Positions 1 to 8,318 of a stretch of 64,000 bases of DNA are shown here, one piece after another. A model generated the notes under the pieces. It was not told the DNA's origin and ran no database searches. It was given only the letters and a program-made list of their open reading frames with translations. The stretch is from Streptomyces vietnamensis (lineage in GTDB: Bacteria > Actinomycetota > Actinomycetes > Streptomycetales > Streptomycetaceae): positions 1,965,001 through 2,029,000 of the forward strand of contig NZ_CP010407.1 of the NCBI RefSeq assembly GCF_000830005.1, written 5' to 3'. The number at the start of each line of letters is the position of its first letter. The stretch's first letter is position 1. The translations under genes and the position numbers were made by a program.

Positions 1-255
1 TTACCCCGCCAACAAGCTGATAGGCCGCGGGCTCATCCTTCACCGCCGGAGCTTTCCACCCGGGAAGATGCCTTCCCGGGTCGTATCCGGTATTAGACCC
101 CGTTTCCAGGGCTTGTCCCAGAGTGAAGGGCAGATTGCCCACGTGTTACTCACCCGTTCGCCACTAATCCACCCCGAGGGGCTTCATCGTTCGACTTGCA
201 TGTGTTAAGCACGCCGCCAGCGTTCGTCCTGAGCCAGGATCAAACTCTCCGTGAA
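1..255 (-). rRNA. rrs: 16S ribosomal RNA, 5' portion (gene continues beyond window start)
   Basis: Read on the minus strand, the universal bacterial 16S 5' segment is present. It includes the AGAGTTTGATCCTGGCTCAG primer site at about 228-247, then the AACACATGCAAGTCGAACG block and the GTGAGTAACACGTGG block. Variable-region bases such as GAAGCCCCTCGGGG are typical of Streptomyces. The mature 5' end is placed at about 255 by similarity to the E. coli start. Only about the first 255 nt are in the window; the operon (16S-23S-5S) reads leftward out of it. Confidence 0.97.
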
Positions 256-430
256 TGTTCACCGGTGATCCGGTGGCACACTCGCGTTGAGCGGGACGGT
301 CATGCCGGAATGTGGCCGACCGTCCACAGCGTCCTCGCTGTGTTGTCGCCACCCCGAGGGGTGGACTTTTCAAAGGAACCTCGACCATCCGGAGATGGAC
401 GGGGTATCAACTAATCTGGCGTTGATTTTT

Positions 431-451
431 GGCACGCTGTTGAGTTCTCAA
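431..451 (-). promoter_or_regulatory. rRNA leader antitermination-type box
   Basis: The minus strand reads TTGAGAACTCAACAGCGTGCC here, about 180 nt upstream of the mature 16S start and downstream of the putative rrn promoters. The self-complementary TTGAGAACTCAA with a GCGTGCC tail is a block I recognise from actinobacterial rrn leaders, where it is taken to be a Box-type antitermination or processing element. The role is inferred from position and resemblance. Confidence 0.6.
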
Positions 452-510
452 GGTGCGGACGCTTCCTTCGTTCCCGTTTCCGGGCCCTCCGGGCGCTTCC
501 TTCGTTTCCG

Positions 511-539
511 ACTCTATCAGATCTTTCCGATCCGATTTC
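511..539 (-). promoter_or_regulatory. possible second rrn promoter
   Basis: On the minus strand a TAGAGT hexamer at 516-511 has a GAAATC hexamer 17 bp upstream (539-534). Tandem promoters are the rule in Streptomyces rrn operons, and the TAGAGT fits a -10. The -35 is poor, so this is weak on its own. Confidence 0.35.
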
Positions 540-595
540 CTCGGTGCTTTCCGGTCCCTTTCGCTTTCGCTCCGGGCCCTTCCGGCGTGTTCACT

Positions 596-623
596 ACTTT
601 AGCTGATTTCCCCGGAGGCTCAA
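596..623 (-). promoter_or_regulatory. rrn promoter (-35 TTGAGC, -10 TAAAGT)
   Basis: On the minus strand TTGAGC (623-618) and TAAAGT (601-596) are separated by 16 bp, a good vegetative-sigma match upstream of the 16S gene. Transcription would start near 589, giving a leader of about 330 nt. The whole 256-690 stretch is less GC-rich than the surrounding genes and holds no convincing coding sequence; it is the rrn promoter and leader region. Confidence 0.6.
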
Positions 624-752
624 ATCGAGTCAGTTCGAAACGAATTTCGGAATGCCGAAATGAGCCCCGTTGGGGCAGTCATATCTGAGTAGTTGGGTGG
701 CCGCTCCGGGGTGCTTGAACAAGCAGGCCGGGTTCCAGCGGCTCGGGCCACG

Positions 753-1415
753 TTAGTCGGTCGTCCTCGCCGAGTCAAGCCTTCGCTTGCGGGGTGTGTG
801 AGGACGGTACGGGCTCACCGTCGGGTCCTCGGTGATCCAGTAGCGCCAGGGGTGCGGGGCGCCGTCGCCGCCCACTCCCGTACGGGGGCCACTGCTGATG
901 CGGTCCGGAGTGGGGGGCGTACCGGTGAGGAGGGCGAGTGGTCCGTCCTGGCCTGCGCAGGTGTCCGTGCCGTTCAGGGAGAGGGCGACGTCGAGGGCGG
1001 TCGCGAGGCGGGCCGGGCCCTTCGCCAGTTCGTGGTCGGAGCGGGCCGAGCGGCGGCGGGGGCGGGCCTGGTCGGCGCCCTCGATGATTTCACCCGCGCG
1101 GAGCAGGACACCGCTCGCGTGTCCCTCGGGGCCGCACACCAGGTTCAGGCAGTGCCACATGCCGTAGGTGAAGTAGACGTACGCGTGGCCGGGGGGCCCG
1201 AACATGACGGCGTTGCGGGCGGTGCGGCCCCGGAAGGCGTGCGAGCCGGGGTCGATCGCGCCGGCGTACGCCTCCACCTCCGTGAGGCGCAGTTCCATCC
1301 GGCCTTCGTCCGTGTTGCGGACGAGGGTGCGGCCCAGGAGATCGGGGGCGACCTCCAGGACGGGGCGGTCGAAGAAGGACCTCGGGAGCGGCGTACGGTC
1401 GGGGCTCTCGCTCAT
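753..1415 (-). CDS. mpg: DNA-3-methyladenine (alkyladenine) glycosylase
   Basis: This 220-residue protein is a full-length member of the AAG/MPG family, which removes alkylated or deaminated purines to start base-excision repair. The family's signature blocks are visible: the EVEAY segment near residues 46-50 that contains the catalytic Glu, [11 protein letters not shown] at about 58-68, the YVYFTYG substrate-pocket segment at 79-85, VLLRA at 103-107, and a later LAKGPARL block. The ATG at 1415 was chosen because the conserved N-terminal '[17 protein letters not shown]' pattern begins right after it. It is divergent from the Spo0M-like gene (start 1494), so the 78 bp between them must hold both promoters. 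The function is secure by family; the preferred lesions are not known. Confidence 0.93.
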   Translation of the reverse strand: MSESPDRTPLPRSFFDRPVLEVAPDLLGRTLVRNTDEGRMELRLTEVEAYAGAIDPGSHAFRGRTARNAVMFGPPGHAYVYFTYGMWHCLNLVCGPEGHASGVLLRAGEIIEGADQARPRRRSARSDHELAKGPARLATALDVALSLNGTDTCAGQDGPLALLTGTPPTPDRISSGPRTGVGGDGAPHPWRYWITEDPTVSPYRPHTPRKRRLDSARTTD

Positions 1416-1493
1416 GGCGTCCGAGCGTACTGGGGAACCGGCTACGGTCGTCGCGCGTATGTAGGGGTCAGGACCCGAGAAGGAGTGTTGGTC

Positions 1494-2276
1494 ATGGGAT
1501 TCAAGAAGCTGCTCGCGAGCCTGGGTGCCGGTGGGGCCACCGTGGAGACGGTGCTCACCGAGGAGAACGTCGTCCCGGGCGGGGTCGTCCAGGGCGAGGT
1601 GCGGATCCAGGGCGGTTCGGTCGCGCAGCAGATCGAGGGGCTGTCCGTCGGTCTGCAAGCGCGGGTCGAGGTCGAGGGCGGCGACCAGGAGTACAAGCAG
1701 GACATCGAGTTCGTGAAGGTGCGGCTCGGCGGGGCCTTCGAGGTGCAGGCCGGGGCGGTGCACGTGGTGCCGTTCGGTCTGGAGATTCCGTGGGAGACGC
1801 CGGTGACGACGATCGCCGGGCAGCAGCTGCGCGGGATGAACATCGGGGTGACGACCGAGCTGGAGATCGCGCGGGCCGTGGACTCGGGTGACCTGGACCC
1901 GATCAACGTGCACCCGCTGCCGGCGCAGCAGGCGATCCTGGACGCCTTCATCCAGCTGGGCTTCCGGTTCAAGAACGCGGACATGGAGCGCGGGCACATC
2001 CGGGGGACGCGGCAGAAGCTGCCCTTCTACCAGGAGATCGAGTTCTTCGCGCCGCAGCAGTACCGGGGTCTGAACCAGGTCGAGGTCAGCTTCGTCGCGG
2101 ACGACCGTGAGATGGACGTCGTCCTGGAGATGGACAAGAAGCCGGGTCTGTTCACCGAGGGCAGCGACTCCTTCCGTGCCTTCAAGGTGGGGCTGCACGA
2201 CTTCCACACGACCGATTGGGCGGCTTACCTGAACCAGTGGCTCGCCGAGGTCGGCGGCCGTCGCAACTGGCTCTAG
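1494..2276 (+). CDS. spo0M: Spo0M-family sporulation-control protein
   Basis: A 260-residue protein opening [15 protein letters not shown]. It matches the Spo0M family, which has an arrestin-like beta-sandwich N-terminal half and, in Bacillus, affects sporulation and stationary-phase behaviour. The length fits the Bacillus protein (about 258 residues). The ATG at 1494 follows an AAGGAG ribosome-binding site about 8 nt upstream; the open frame extends further upstream but only through non-coding-looking sequence. There is no signal peptide or membrane segment, so it should be cytoplasmic. It sits 45 bp before the PEBP gene on the same strand, so co-transcription is likely. The family is clear, but the molecular role in Streptomyces is not established. 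Confidence 0.9.
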   Translation: MGFKKLLASLGAGGATVETVLTEENVVPGGVVQGEVRIQGGSVAQQIEGLSVGLQARVEVEGGDQEYKQDIEFVKVRLGGAFEVQAGAVHVVPFGLEIPWETPVTTIAGQQLRGMNIGVTTELEIARAVDSGDLDPINVHPLPAQQAILDAFIQLGFRFKNADMERGHIRGTRQKLPFYQEIEFFAPQQYRGLNQVEVSFVADDREMDVVLEMDKKPGLFTEGSDSFRAFKVGLHDFHTTDWAAYLNQWLAEVGGRRNWL

Positions 2277-2321
2277 GCTCGGCTCCGTCAGCGTTGACGG
2301 ACGATTCCGGAGGTACTCGAC

Positions 2322-2855
2322 GTGTCCGAGGGCAAGAGGGCGCCGCTCCCCCACGACTTCCATCCGCCGGTCGCGGCTTTCACCGTGGTGAGCGACGACG
2401 TCGCGCCGGGTGGGGTCCTGAAGGACGCTCAGGTGTACGCGAAGGGGAACACCTCGCCGCAGCTGAGCTGGGAGGGGTTCCCGGCGGAGACGAAGAGCTT
2501 CGCCGTGACCTGCTTCGACCCGGACGCCCCGACGGGCAGCGGGTTCTGGCACTGGGTGCTGTTCGACATCCCGGCGTCGGTGACGGAGCTGCCGGCCGGT
2601 GCGGGGTCCGGGTCGTTCGAGGGGCTGCCGGCCGGTGCCGTGCACGCGCGTAACGACTACGGGTCGAAGGACTTCGGCGGCGCCGCCCCGCCGAAGGGGG
2701 ACGGGCCGCACCGGTACGTCTTCACGGTGTACGCGGTGGATCAGGAGAAGCTCGGTCCTGATGCCGACGCCTCGCCGGCCGCGGTCGGGTTCAACCTGCG
2801 CTTCCACACGCTTGGGCGTGCCCAGCTCGTGGGTGAGTACGAGAATCCCGCGTAA
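2322..2855 (+). CDS. YbhB/YbcL family PEBP (Raf-kinase-inhibitor-like) protein
   Basis: This 177-residue protein carries the phosphatidylethanolamine-binding-protein signature: DPDAP at residues 66-70, the FWHWV segment just after it, and a GPHRY motif near residue 128. These line the small anion/phospholipid pocket of the family. The GTG at 2322 has a GGAGG site upstream. There is no signal sequence, so it is cytoplasmic. Bacterial members have been linked to kinase-signalling interference and to small-molecule binding, but none has a firm role. It is followed by a strong terminator at 2879-2920, which closes the spo0M-PEBP transcription unit. Confidence 0.93.
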   Translation: MSEGKRAPLPHDFHPPVAAFTVVSDDVAPGGVLKDAQVYAKGNTSPQLSWEGFPAETKSFAVTCFDPDAPTGSGFWHWVLFDIPASVTELPAGAGSGSFEGLPAGAVHARNDYGSKDFGGAAPPKGDGPHRYVFTVYAVDQEKLGPDADASPAAVGFNLRFHTLGRAQLVGEYENPA

Positions 2856-2878
2856 GGCCGATCGTTCGTCAGTTGTTT

Positions 2879-2920
2879 GCCCGCTTCTGGTCTTGGAGAG
2901 ATCAGAAGCGGGCATCTTTT
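2879..2920 (+). terminator. intrinsic terminator after the PEBP gene
   Basis: An 11-bp perfect stem GCCCGCTTCTG / CAGAAGCGGGC with a 13-nt loop is followed by ATCTTTTG. It lies 23 nt after the PEBP stop codon. The T run is unusually good for this GC-rich genome. Confidence 0.85.
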
Positions 2921-3025
2921 GTTGCGCAGGAAATTGCGTTGTCCGACCCGGCCGGCCCGGCCATCGTTGATCCAAGCCCGGAACCCCAAGTCGGGGTCGG
3001 GGCCGGCACACGGGAGGTGGGCAAC

Positions 3026-3532
3026 ATGCGGGACACGCTGGTACTGAACGCGAGCTTCGAGCCGCTGTCGACGGTCACACTCAACCGTGCGGTGGTGCTC
3101 GTCCTGCAGGACAAGGCCGTCGTCGAGCAGGCCCATCCCGAACTGAGGGTGCGGGGCGCCGCCGTCGATCTCCCGGTGCCGCGGGTGATCAGGCTCTGCC
3201 GGTACGTACGGGTGCCGTTCCGAAGACAGGCTCCGTGGTCGAGGAGGGGGGTGCTGGTCCGGGACCAGCACCGGTGCGCGTACTGCGGGAGGCGGGCGAC
3301 GACGGTGGACCACGTCGTGCCGCGGGCGCAGGGTGGTGGGGACAGCTGGCTGAATACGGTCGCTTCCTGTGCCGAGGACAACCACCGCAAGGCCGACCGG
3401 ACGCCGGAGCAGGCGGGGATGCCGCTGCTGCACCAGCCGTTCGAGCCGACGCCGGCGGACGCGATGCTGCTCGCGATGCGGGCGAGCGAGCGGTCGGAGC
3501 TGCCGGAGTGGCTGGCCAACTCGGCTGCGTAG
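3026..3532 (+). CDS. HNH endonuclease
   Basis: A 168-residue HNH nuclease. The core lies at about 78-125: a zinc-binding CAYCG at 84-88, [10 protein letters not shown] at 95-104 with the catalytic His, WLNTVASC with the Asn and third Cys, and [10 protein letters not shown]. The N-terminal '[15 protein letters not shown]' block is typical of a small stand-alone HNH group that is very common in actinobacteria. The ATG at 3026 was preferred to earlier in-frame starts because a GGGAGG site lies just upstream and the family begins with this motif; the upstream frame runs through the terminator at 2879. Its biological target is unknown. Nothing nearby suggests a restriction or toxin system. Confidence 0.92.
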   Translation: MRDTLVLNASFEPLSTVTLNRAVVLVLQDKAVVEQAHPELRVRGAAVDLPVPRVIRLCRYVRVPFRRQAPWSRRGVLVRDQHRCAYCGRRATTVDHVVPRAQGGGDSWLNTVASCAEDNHRKADRTPEQAGMPLLHQPFEPTPADAMLLAMRASERSELPEWLANSAA

Positions 3533-3595
3533 GGCCGTGGTCCGGCGTCGTAGCCCGTGATCCGTCCTCGTGGGGCGTGATCCGCAGACGTGCGA

Positions 3596-3630
3596 AGGGC
3601 CCGTCTCCCCCGGTGGGGAGGCGGGCCCTT
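3596..3630. terminator. bidirectional terminator between HNH and TSUP genes
   Basis: AAGGGCCCGTCTCCCC pairs with GGGGAGGCGGGCCCTT across a short loop, with one T-G wobble. It lies between two convergent genes and has A and T ends suitable for both strands. Confidence 0.8.
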
Positions 3631-3641
3631 CCGTTCGGGGG

Positions 3642-4415
3642 CTAGCCGAGGGTCAGCTGGAGGATCGCCACGATGCCGACCGCGATGATCACCCCGCGCA
3701 GGACCGTCGGGGGCAGCTTGCGGCCGACCTTGGCGCCGAGTTGGCCGCCGAGGGTGGAGCCGACGGCGATGAGCAGGACGGCCGTCCAGTCGAAGTCGGC
3801 GACGAAGAGGAAGAAGACGGCGGCGACTCCGTTGACCAGGGCGCCGAGGATGTTCTTGACGGCGTTGATGCGCTGCAGGTCGTCGTGGAGCAGCAGGCCC
3901 ATGAGGGAGAGGTAGAGGACTCCCTGGGCGGCGCCGAAGTATCCGCCGTACATGCTGGCGAGGAGGAGGCCGACGAGGAGGGCGGGGCCGCCGTCGGGGT
4001 GGGCCTCGGTGCCGGTCTGTTCGCGGCGGCGCTTGACGGCGGCGGCGATGCGGGGCTGGAAGAGGACCAGGACGAGGGCGAGGCCGATGAGGACGGGGAC
4101 GATCGCGTCGAAGGCCTTGGAGGGCAGGGCCAGGAGCAGGATGGCGCCGATGAGGCCGCCGATGAGGGCGACGGCGCCGAGTCGCAGGACGCGGGCCTTC
4201 TGGCCCTTGAGTTCGCGGCGGTAGCCGATGGCCCCGCTGATGGAGCCGGGGACGAGGCCGAGGGCGTTGGAGACGTTCGCGGTGATCGGGGGGAGTCCGG
4301 TCGCGAGGAGGACCGGGAACGTGATGAGCGTTCCCGATCCGACGATGGTGTTGATGGTGCCGGCGCCGATGCCGGCGGCGAAGACTGCCAGTGCTTCCCA
4401 GATGGACAACGCCAT
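3642..4415 (-). CDS. TSUP (TauE/SafE) family sulfite/anion exporter
   Basis: This 257-residue hydrophobic protein has about eight predicted membrane spans. It opens with an AVFAAGIGAGTINTIVGSG block, the glycine-rich first repeat of the TauE/SafE family, and repeats the pattern as GGYFGAAQGV near residue 158. Known members move sulfite, sulfoacetate or related sulfur anions across the cytoplasmic membrane; the substrate here cannot be told from sequence. The spans are separated by a basic loop (AAAVKRRREQ) at about 130. It stands alone: the next minus-strand gene upstream ends 92 bp away, and a shared terminator lies just downstream. Confidence 0.88.
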   Translation of the reverse strand: MALSIWEALAVFAAGIGAGTINTIVGSGTLITFPVLLATGLPPITANVSNALGLVPGSISGAIGYRRELKGQKARVLRLGAVALIGGLIGAILLLALPSKAFDAIVPVLIGLALVLVLFQPRIAAAVKRRREQTGTEAHPDGGPALLVGLLLASMYGGYFGAAQGVLYLSLMGLLLHDDLQRINAVKNILGALVNGVAAVFFLFVADFDWTAVLLIAVGSTLGGQLGAKVGRKLPPTVLRGVIIAVGIVAILQLTLG

Positions 4416-4507
4416 CTCCTTACATGGTCAGTGAGTCGCCTCCCCGCCCTGACGTCGTCGGGGTCGAGGGGCTCGCACCGATCATGCACGAGGATTACGT
4501 GTACGTG

Positions 4508-5446
4508 TCACTCAACCGTCGGTTCGTCTCGCCGTGCGGACGGTACGTCCTTGACGTTGAAGCCGGGGGTGCCGCCGCCCACGTTGCCGAAGGCGCCGGA
4601 GAGGCCCTTGAGGGCGTCGCCGATCTCGCTGGGCACGATCCAGAGCTTGTTGGCGTCGCCCTCGGCGATCTTCGGGAGCATCTGGAGGTACTGGTACGAG
4701 AGGAGCTTCTGGTCCGGGTCGCCCGCGTGAATGGCCTCGAAGACCGTGCGGACGGCCTGGGCCTCGCCCTCGGCCTTGAGCGCTGCGGCCTTGGCCTCGC
4801 CCTCGGCGCGCAGGATCGCGGACTGCTTCTCGCCCTCGGCGGTGAGGATCGCGGACTGGCGGGTGCCCTCGGCGGTGAGGATCGCGGCGCGCTTGTCGCG
4901 CTCGGCGCGCATCTGCTTCTCCATCGAGTCCTGGATGGAGGTCGGCGGCTCGATGGCCTTGAGCTCGACGCGGTTGACGCGGATGCCCCACTTGCCGGTG
5001 GCCTCGTCGAGGACGCCGCGCAGGGCCGCGTTGATCTCCTCGCGGGAGGTGAGGGTCCGCTCCAGGTCCATGCCGCCGATGATGTTGCGCAGGGTGGTGA
5101 CGGTGAGCTGCTCGATCGCCTGGATGTAGCTGGCGACCTCGTAGGTCGCGGCGCGGGCGTCGGTCACCTGGTAGTAGATGACCGTGTCGATGTTGACGAC
5201 CAGGTTGTCCTGGGTGATCACCGGCTGCGGCGGGAACGGGACGACCTGCTCGCGGAGGTCGATCCGGTTGCGGATCGAGTCGATGAACGGGACGACGATG
5301 TTCAGTCCGGCGTTGAGCGTGCGGGTGTAGCGGCCGAAGCGCTCCACGATCGCCGCACTCGCCTGCGGGATGACCTGGATCGTCTTGATCAGGGCGATGA
5401 AGACGAGCACCACCAGAATGATCAGGACGATGATGACTGCTGACAT
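4508..5446 (-). CDS. SPFH/Band-7 (stomatin/prohibitin-like) membrane protein
   Basis: A 312-residue protein with one N-terminal membrane helix (residues 3-22), a Band-7/SPFH domain at about 22-200 and an alanine/glutamate-rich coiled coil (repeated AEGE units, about 190-240). The tail is glycine-rich. SPFH proteins oligomerise at the membrane and organise protease complexes or lipid microdomains. The upstream neighbour is an NfeD-family protein (5550-5978), the standard partner of this class, which supports the assignment. The pair are probably one operon, 103 bp apart. No catalytic residues are expected. Confidence 0.93.
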   Translation of the reverse strand: MSAVIIVLIILVVLVFIALIKTIQVIPQASAAIVERFGRYTRTLNAGLNIVVPFIDSIRNRIDLREQVVPFPPQPVITQDNLVVNIDTVIYYQVTDARAATYEVASYIQAIEQLTVTTLRNIIGGMDLERTLTSREEINAALRGVLDEATGKWGIRVNRVELKAIEPPTSIQDSMEKQMRAERDKRAAILTAEGTRQSAILTAEGEKQSAILRAEGEAKAAALKAEGEAQAVRTVFEAIHAGDPDQKLLSYQYLQMLPKIAEGDANKLWIVPSEIGDALKGLSGAFGNVGGGTPGFNVKDVPSARRDEPTVE

Positions 5447-5549
5447 CGTGTTCCCCGTGCCCTTCGCTGCCGGTTGTCTGCCGGGTTGCTTTCGATGATC
5501 GAGTTTCCCAGATGGCGGAGCGTCATGGGCGAGGTTCGGTCACATGACG

Positions 5550-5978
5550 TCACATGACCACGGCGGTCGCCCCGTCGATGTCCACGACGTCGACCTGTTC
5601 GCCCGGTTCGAAGGCCTGTCCGGTGTCGAGCGTACGGGCGGACCAGACCTCGCCGGCGAGTTTGATGCGGCCTCCGTGGCCGTCGACCCGCTCCAGGACG
5701 ACGGCCTGACGGCCCTTCAGGGCGTCGACTCCGGTGGCGAGTCCGGGTCCGCCGGCGCGGTGGCGGGCGGCGATCGGGCGTACCACCGCGATGAGCGCCA
5801 CGGAGACGACGACGAAGACGAGCACCTGGGTGACGATGCCGAAGCCGAGGGCGGCGGTCACCGCCCCGGCGACCGCTCCGACGGAGAACATGCCGAACTC
5901 CGGCATCGCGGTCAGGACCAGCGGAATGCCGAGCCCCACCGCGCCGATCAGCCACCAGACCCACGCGTCGATGTCCAC
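5550..5978 (-). CDS. nfeD: NfeD-family membrane protein, SPFH partner
   Basis: A 142-residue protein with three or four hydrophobic spans in the first 70 residues. A soluble beta-rich OB-fold follows (about 80-142), ending in a 'GEQVDVVDIDGATAVVM' type strand. That is the short NfeD1b layout without the ClpP-class protease domain. NfeD proteins work with SPFH proteins such as the one encoded immediately downstream at 4508-5446; the OB domain is thought to contact the SPFH oligomer. The start is an ATG with the first span beginning about residue 5. Confidence 0.9.
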   Translation of the reverse strand: MDIDAWVWWLIGAVGLGIPLVLTAMPEFGMFSVGAVAGAVTAALGFGIVTQVLVFVVVSVALIAVVRPIAARHRAGGPGLATGVDALKGRQAVVLERVDGHGGRIKLAGEVWSARTLDTGQAFEPGEQVDVVDIDGATAVVM

Positions 5979-6054
5979 GTGGTCATGGTAGGGCGGTGGG
6001 GTCCTTCCGGGACAGGGCGCGGGCGGCTGTGCGGGTCGCCGGTGCCCCTGCCGG

Positions 6055-6852
6055 TCACTTCAGGGGCAGGCCGTGGGCGGTCCAGCGGTCGCCGACGCGC
6101 TCGACGACGAGCGGCAGGCCGAAGCAGTGCGAGAGGTTGCGGGAGGTGAGCTCGGTCTCCACGGGTCCCGCGGCGAGGACCTTGCCCTGGCGGATCATCA
6201 GGACGTGGGTGAAGCCGGGGGCGATCTCCTCGACGTGGTGGGTGACCATGATCATGGAGGGGGCGTACGGGTCCCGGGCGAGGCGGCCGAGGCGGCGGAC
6301 CAGGTCCTCGCGGCCGCCGAGGTCGAGGCCGGCGGCGGGCTCGTCGAGGAGGAGGAGCTCCGGGTCGGTCATCATCGCGCGGGCGATCAGGGTGCGCTTG
6401 CGCTCGCCCTCGGAGAGGGTGCCGAACTTGCGGTCCAGGTAGTCGTTCATCCCGAGCCGGTCGAGGAAGGCCTTGGCGCGCTCCTCGTCGACCGGGTCGT
6501 AGTCCTCGTGCCAGGTGGCGGTCATGCCGTACGCGGCGGTGAGCACGGTCTGCAGGACGGTCTGGCGCTTCGGCAGCTTCTCCGCCATCGCGATGCCGGC
6601 CATGCCGATGCGGGGGCGGAGTTCGAAGACGTCGGTGCCGACGCCGCCGAGCTGCTCGCTCAGGATGTGGGCGGTGCCCTTGGTGGGGAAGAGGTAGCTG
6701 GAGGCGATGTTCAGAAGGGTGGTCTTGCCGGCGCCGTTGGGTCCGAGGATCACCCAGCGCTCGCCCTCCTTGACCGACCAGGAGACCTCGTCCACCAGAG
6801 CCCGTCCGTCGCGGACCACGGATACGTCCACCAGCTCCAGTACATCGCTCAT
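6055..6852 (-). CDS. ABC transporter ATP-binding protein (ModF/YfeD-like stand-alone ATPase)
   Basis: A 265-residue single ATPase domain. It has Walker A GPNGAGKTT at 37-45, the signature LSEGERKRTLIARA, Walker B LLLLDEPAAGLD, and an H-loop MVTHHVEEI. The signature has SEG instead of SGG. No permease or binding protein is encoded on either side, so it is either an orphan ATPase or serves a distant membrane partner. The 135 bp to the divergent gene at 6988 should hold its promoter. The ATPase assignment is firm; the transport role is only inferred. Confidence 0.9.
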   Translation of the reverse strand: MSDVLELVDVSVVRDGRALVDEVSWSVKEGERWVILGPNGAGKTTLLNIASSYLFPTKGTAHILSEQLGGVGTDVFELRPRIGMAGIAMAEKLPKRQTVLQTVLTAAYGMTATWHEDYDPVDEERAKAFLDRLGMNDYLDRKFGTLSEGERKRTLIARAMMTDPELLLLDEPAAGLDLGGREDLVRRLGRLARDPYAPSMIMVTHHVEEIAPGFTHVLMIRQGKVLAAGPVETELTSRNLSHCFGLPLVVERVGDRWTAHGLPLK

Positions 6853-6987
6853 GAGCGCGTTGTCTCCCCTTGCGGTCGAGTCGTGTCGTCGCCTTGCACC
6901 GGTGGGCGCGGCGTCCAGGGGAAAACCTACGTTATCGACGGAGCGGACCGGTCCGTAGGGCTTCCTTTGAGTCCTTAGTCTGGGGGG

Positions 6988-7779
6988 ATGCTTTCGGAAC
7001 CACGCTCAGGACGTCTGGCCGCCTGGGGCAATGCCCTGCTGGCCGGGGCGGTGTCGCCCGACGAGGCGGCGACGGCGATTGTCGGTGAGGACGCGGTGCA
7101 CCGCGTGGAGGGGCTGCCGGGTGAGGCGGGGCCGGTGGGGCTGACGCTCGCGCTGGGCCGGCTGCGGCGGCTCGGGGTGACCGGGTGGCGGGTCGCGCTG
7201 CCGGCGCCGGGGCATCCGCTGGGGTTGAGCGGGCCGCCGGACTTCAACGCGCGCGCGTTGGAGGCGGAGGAGGCGGTGGTGGGCTTCGGCGCGCCGTACG
7301 GTCTCGTGCCGGAGGTCACCGAGGCGGGTCCGGCCGGTGACGTGCACGTCTCGGTGGTCTGGCACTGCCTGGCCGTACGGGAGGCTCCGCCCGCCGATGT
7401 GCCCTCGCTGGGCGAGGCCGAGCGGGAGCTGGCGGAGGCGCTGCGGGACGCGACGGCGGTCCTGACCCGGCTCGACGTGGCGGCCTCGGGGCCCGCGGCG
7501 GACGCGGCGCGCGAGGCGTACCGGGCGCGGGCGGAGGTGGGGCGCGAGGTGCTGGCGCCCGGATATCCGCCGCGCGCGGTGCGGGTGCTCGAGCTGGCGC
7601 AGCGGATCGGGCTGCTGGTGAACCTGGCGTACGACCACGGGCACGGGGGTGCGGTGAGCGCCTCGGAGATGGCGGCGCGGGGCGATGCTCTGCGGCCGGT
7701 GGAGCGGGTGGCTCGGCGGGCGCAGGTGGCGGCGTACAACGCGTATGTGGAGGAGCGGGAGCGGGAGCGGGGGTTCTGA
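6988..7779 (+). CDS. conserved actinobacterial protein of unknown function
   Basis: A 263-residue alpha-helix-rich soluble protein with no catalytic motif I can recognise. It is dominated by Ala, Glu, Arg and Val and ends in a charged EERERERGF tail. The ATG at 6988 lies only 6 nt after a TAGTCT hexamer (6976-6981) that would serve as a -10 element, so the mRNA may start at or next to the initiation codon (leaderless). A run of G directly before the ATG is too close to act as a normal ribosome-binding site. Its 3' end is followed by a strong hairpin at 7809-7848. I do not assign a function. Confidence 0.8.
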   Translation: MLSEPRSGRLAAWGNALLAGAVSPDEAATAIVGEDAVHRVEGLPGEAGPVGLTLALGRLRRLGVTGWRVALPAPGHPLGLSGPPDFNARALEAEEAVVGFGAPYGLVPEVTEAGPAGDVHVSVVWHCLAVREAPPADVPSLGEAERELAEALRDATAVLTRLDVAASGPAADAAREAYRARAEVGREVLAPGYPPRAVRVLELAQRIGLLVNLAYDHGHGGAVSASEMAARGDALRPVERVARRAQVAAYNAYVEERERERGF

Positions 7780-7808
7780 GGCGGGTGCCGCGCCGGGACC
7801 CGCGCCCG

Positions 7809-7848
7809 TGTGGGCATGCGTTCCGCCGGGGCGGAACGCATGCCCACA
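7809..7848 (+). terminator. hairpin terminator after the 6988-7779 gene
   Basis: An 18-bp perfect stem (TGTGGGCATGCGTTCCGC and its complement) with a 4-nt CGGG loop, 29 nt after the stop codon. No T run follows, as is common in Streptomyces. Confidence 0.75.
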
Positions 7849-7858
7849 ACGGGGCGAA

Positions 7859-7894
7859 CCCCCGGCCCCCGGGGGATCGTCCGGGGGCCGGGGG
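7859..7894 (-). terminator. hairpin terminator after chpE
   Basis: A 14-bp stem CCCCCGGCCCCCGG / CCGGGGGCCGGGGG with an 8-nt loop, 13 nt beyond the chaplin stop codon on the minus strand. Together with the hairpin at 7809-7848 it separates two convergent genes. Confidence 0.7.
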
Positions 7895-7907
7895 TCGTGT
7901 GGGGTGG

Positions 7908-8153
7908 TCAGCCGTTGTAGGCGCTGTTGCCGAAGGCCGGGTTGAGCAGGCCGATCACGTTGACCGTGTTGCCGGAGACGTTCACGGGGACGTGGACCGG
8001 GACCTGCACCAGGTTGCCGGACGCGACGCCCGGCGAGTTGAGGGCCTTGCCCGTGGCGTCGGCGCCGCCGTGGGCGGACGCGACACCCGCACCGGCGGCG
8101 ACGATGCCACCGGCGACGAGGGTGAGGGCAGCGGCCTTCTTGAGGTTCTTCAC
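7908..8153 (-). CDS. chpE: short chaplin lacking cysteines (ChpE type)
   Basis: An 81-residue secreted protein. Residues 1-27 are a signal peptide (KNLKKAAALTLVAGG core, cleavage near VASA). The rest is one chaplin domain with SPGVASGNLVQVPVHVPVN and GLLNPAFGN. Short chaplins are exported and assemble into amyloid fibrils that make aerial hyphae and spores hydrophobic. Most have two Cys in this domain; here they are replaced (NVSGN and GNSAYNG), as I recall for S. coelicolor ChpE. The GTG at 8153 is preferred over an upstream in-frame ATG because a GGAGGAAG site lies 6 nt before it. The gene is downstream of, and in the same orientation as, the two-component pair at 8319-10101, separated by 165 bp. 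Confidence 0.93.
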   Translation of the reverse strand: MKNLKKAAALTLVAGGIVAAGAGVASAHGGADATGKALNSPGVASGNLVQVPVHVPVNVSGNTVNVIGLLNPAFGNSAYNG

Positions 8154-8318
8154 TTGGTACTTCCTCCTGGTCATCGCTGCGGCCGGTCCGCCGCAGCACG
8201 CCATGGAGAACGCCGTGGCTCCCGTCGGGTTGCGCCGAACGGGGGACATCCACACGACGGTATGAAGGACTGAACGGTCGTGCGCCCCGGCGCGTGAACG
8301 GCGCGTGTCCGTGGTGTG

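Noticed and set aside
3570..4730. Long plus-strand open frame of 386 residues opposite the TSUP gene
   Set aside because: Acidic low-complexity translation produced by the antisense of a GC-rich membrane-protein gene; codon bias supports the minus strand.
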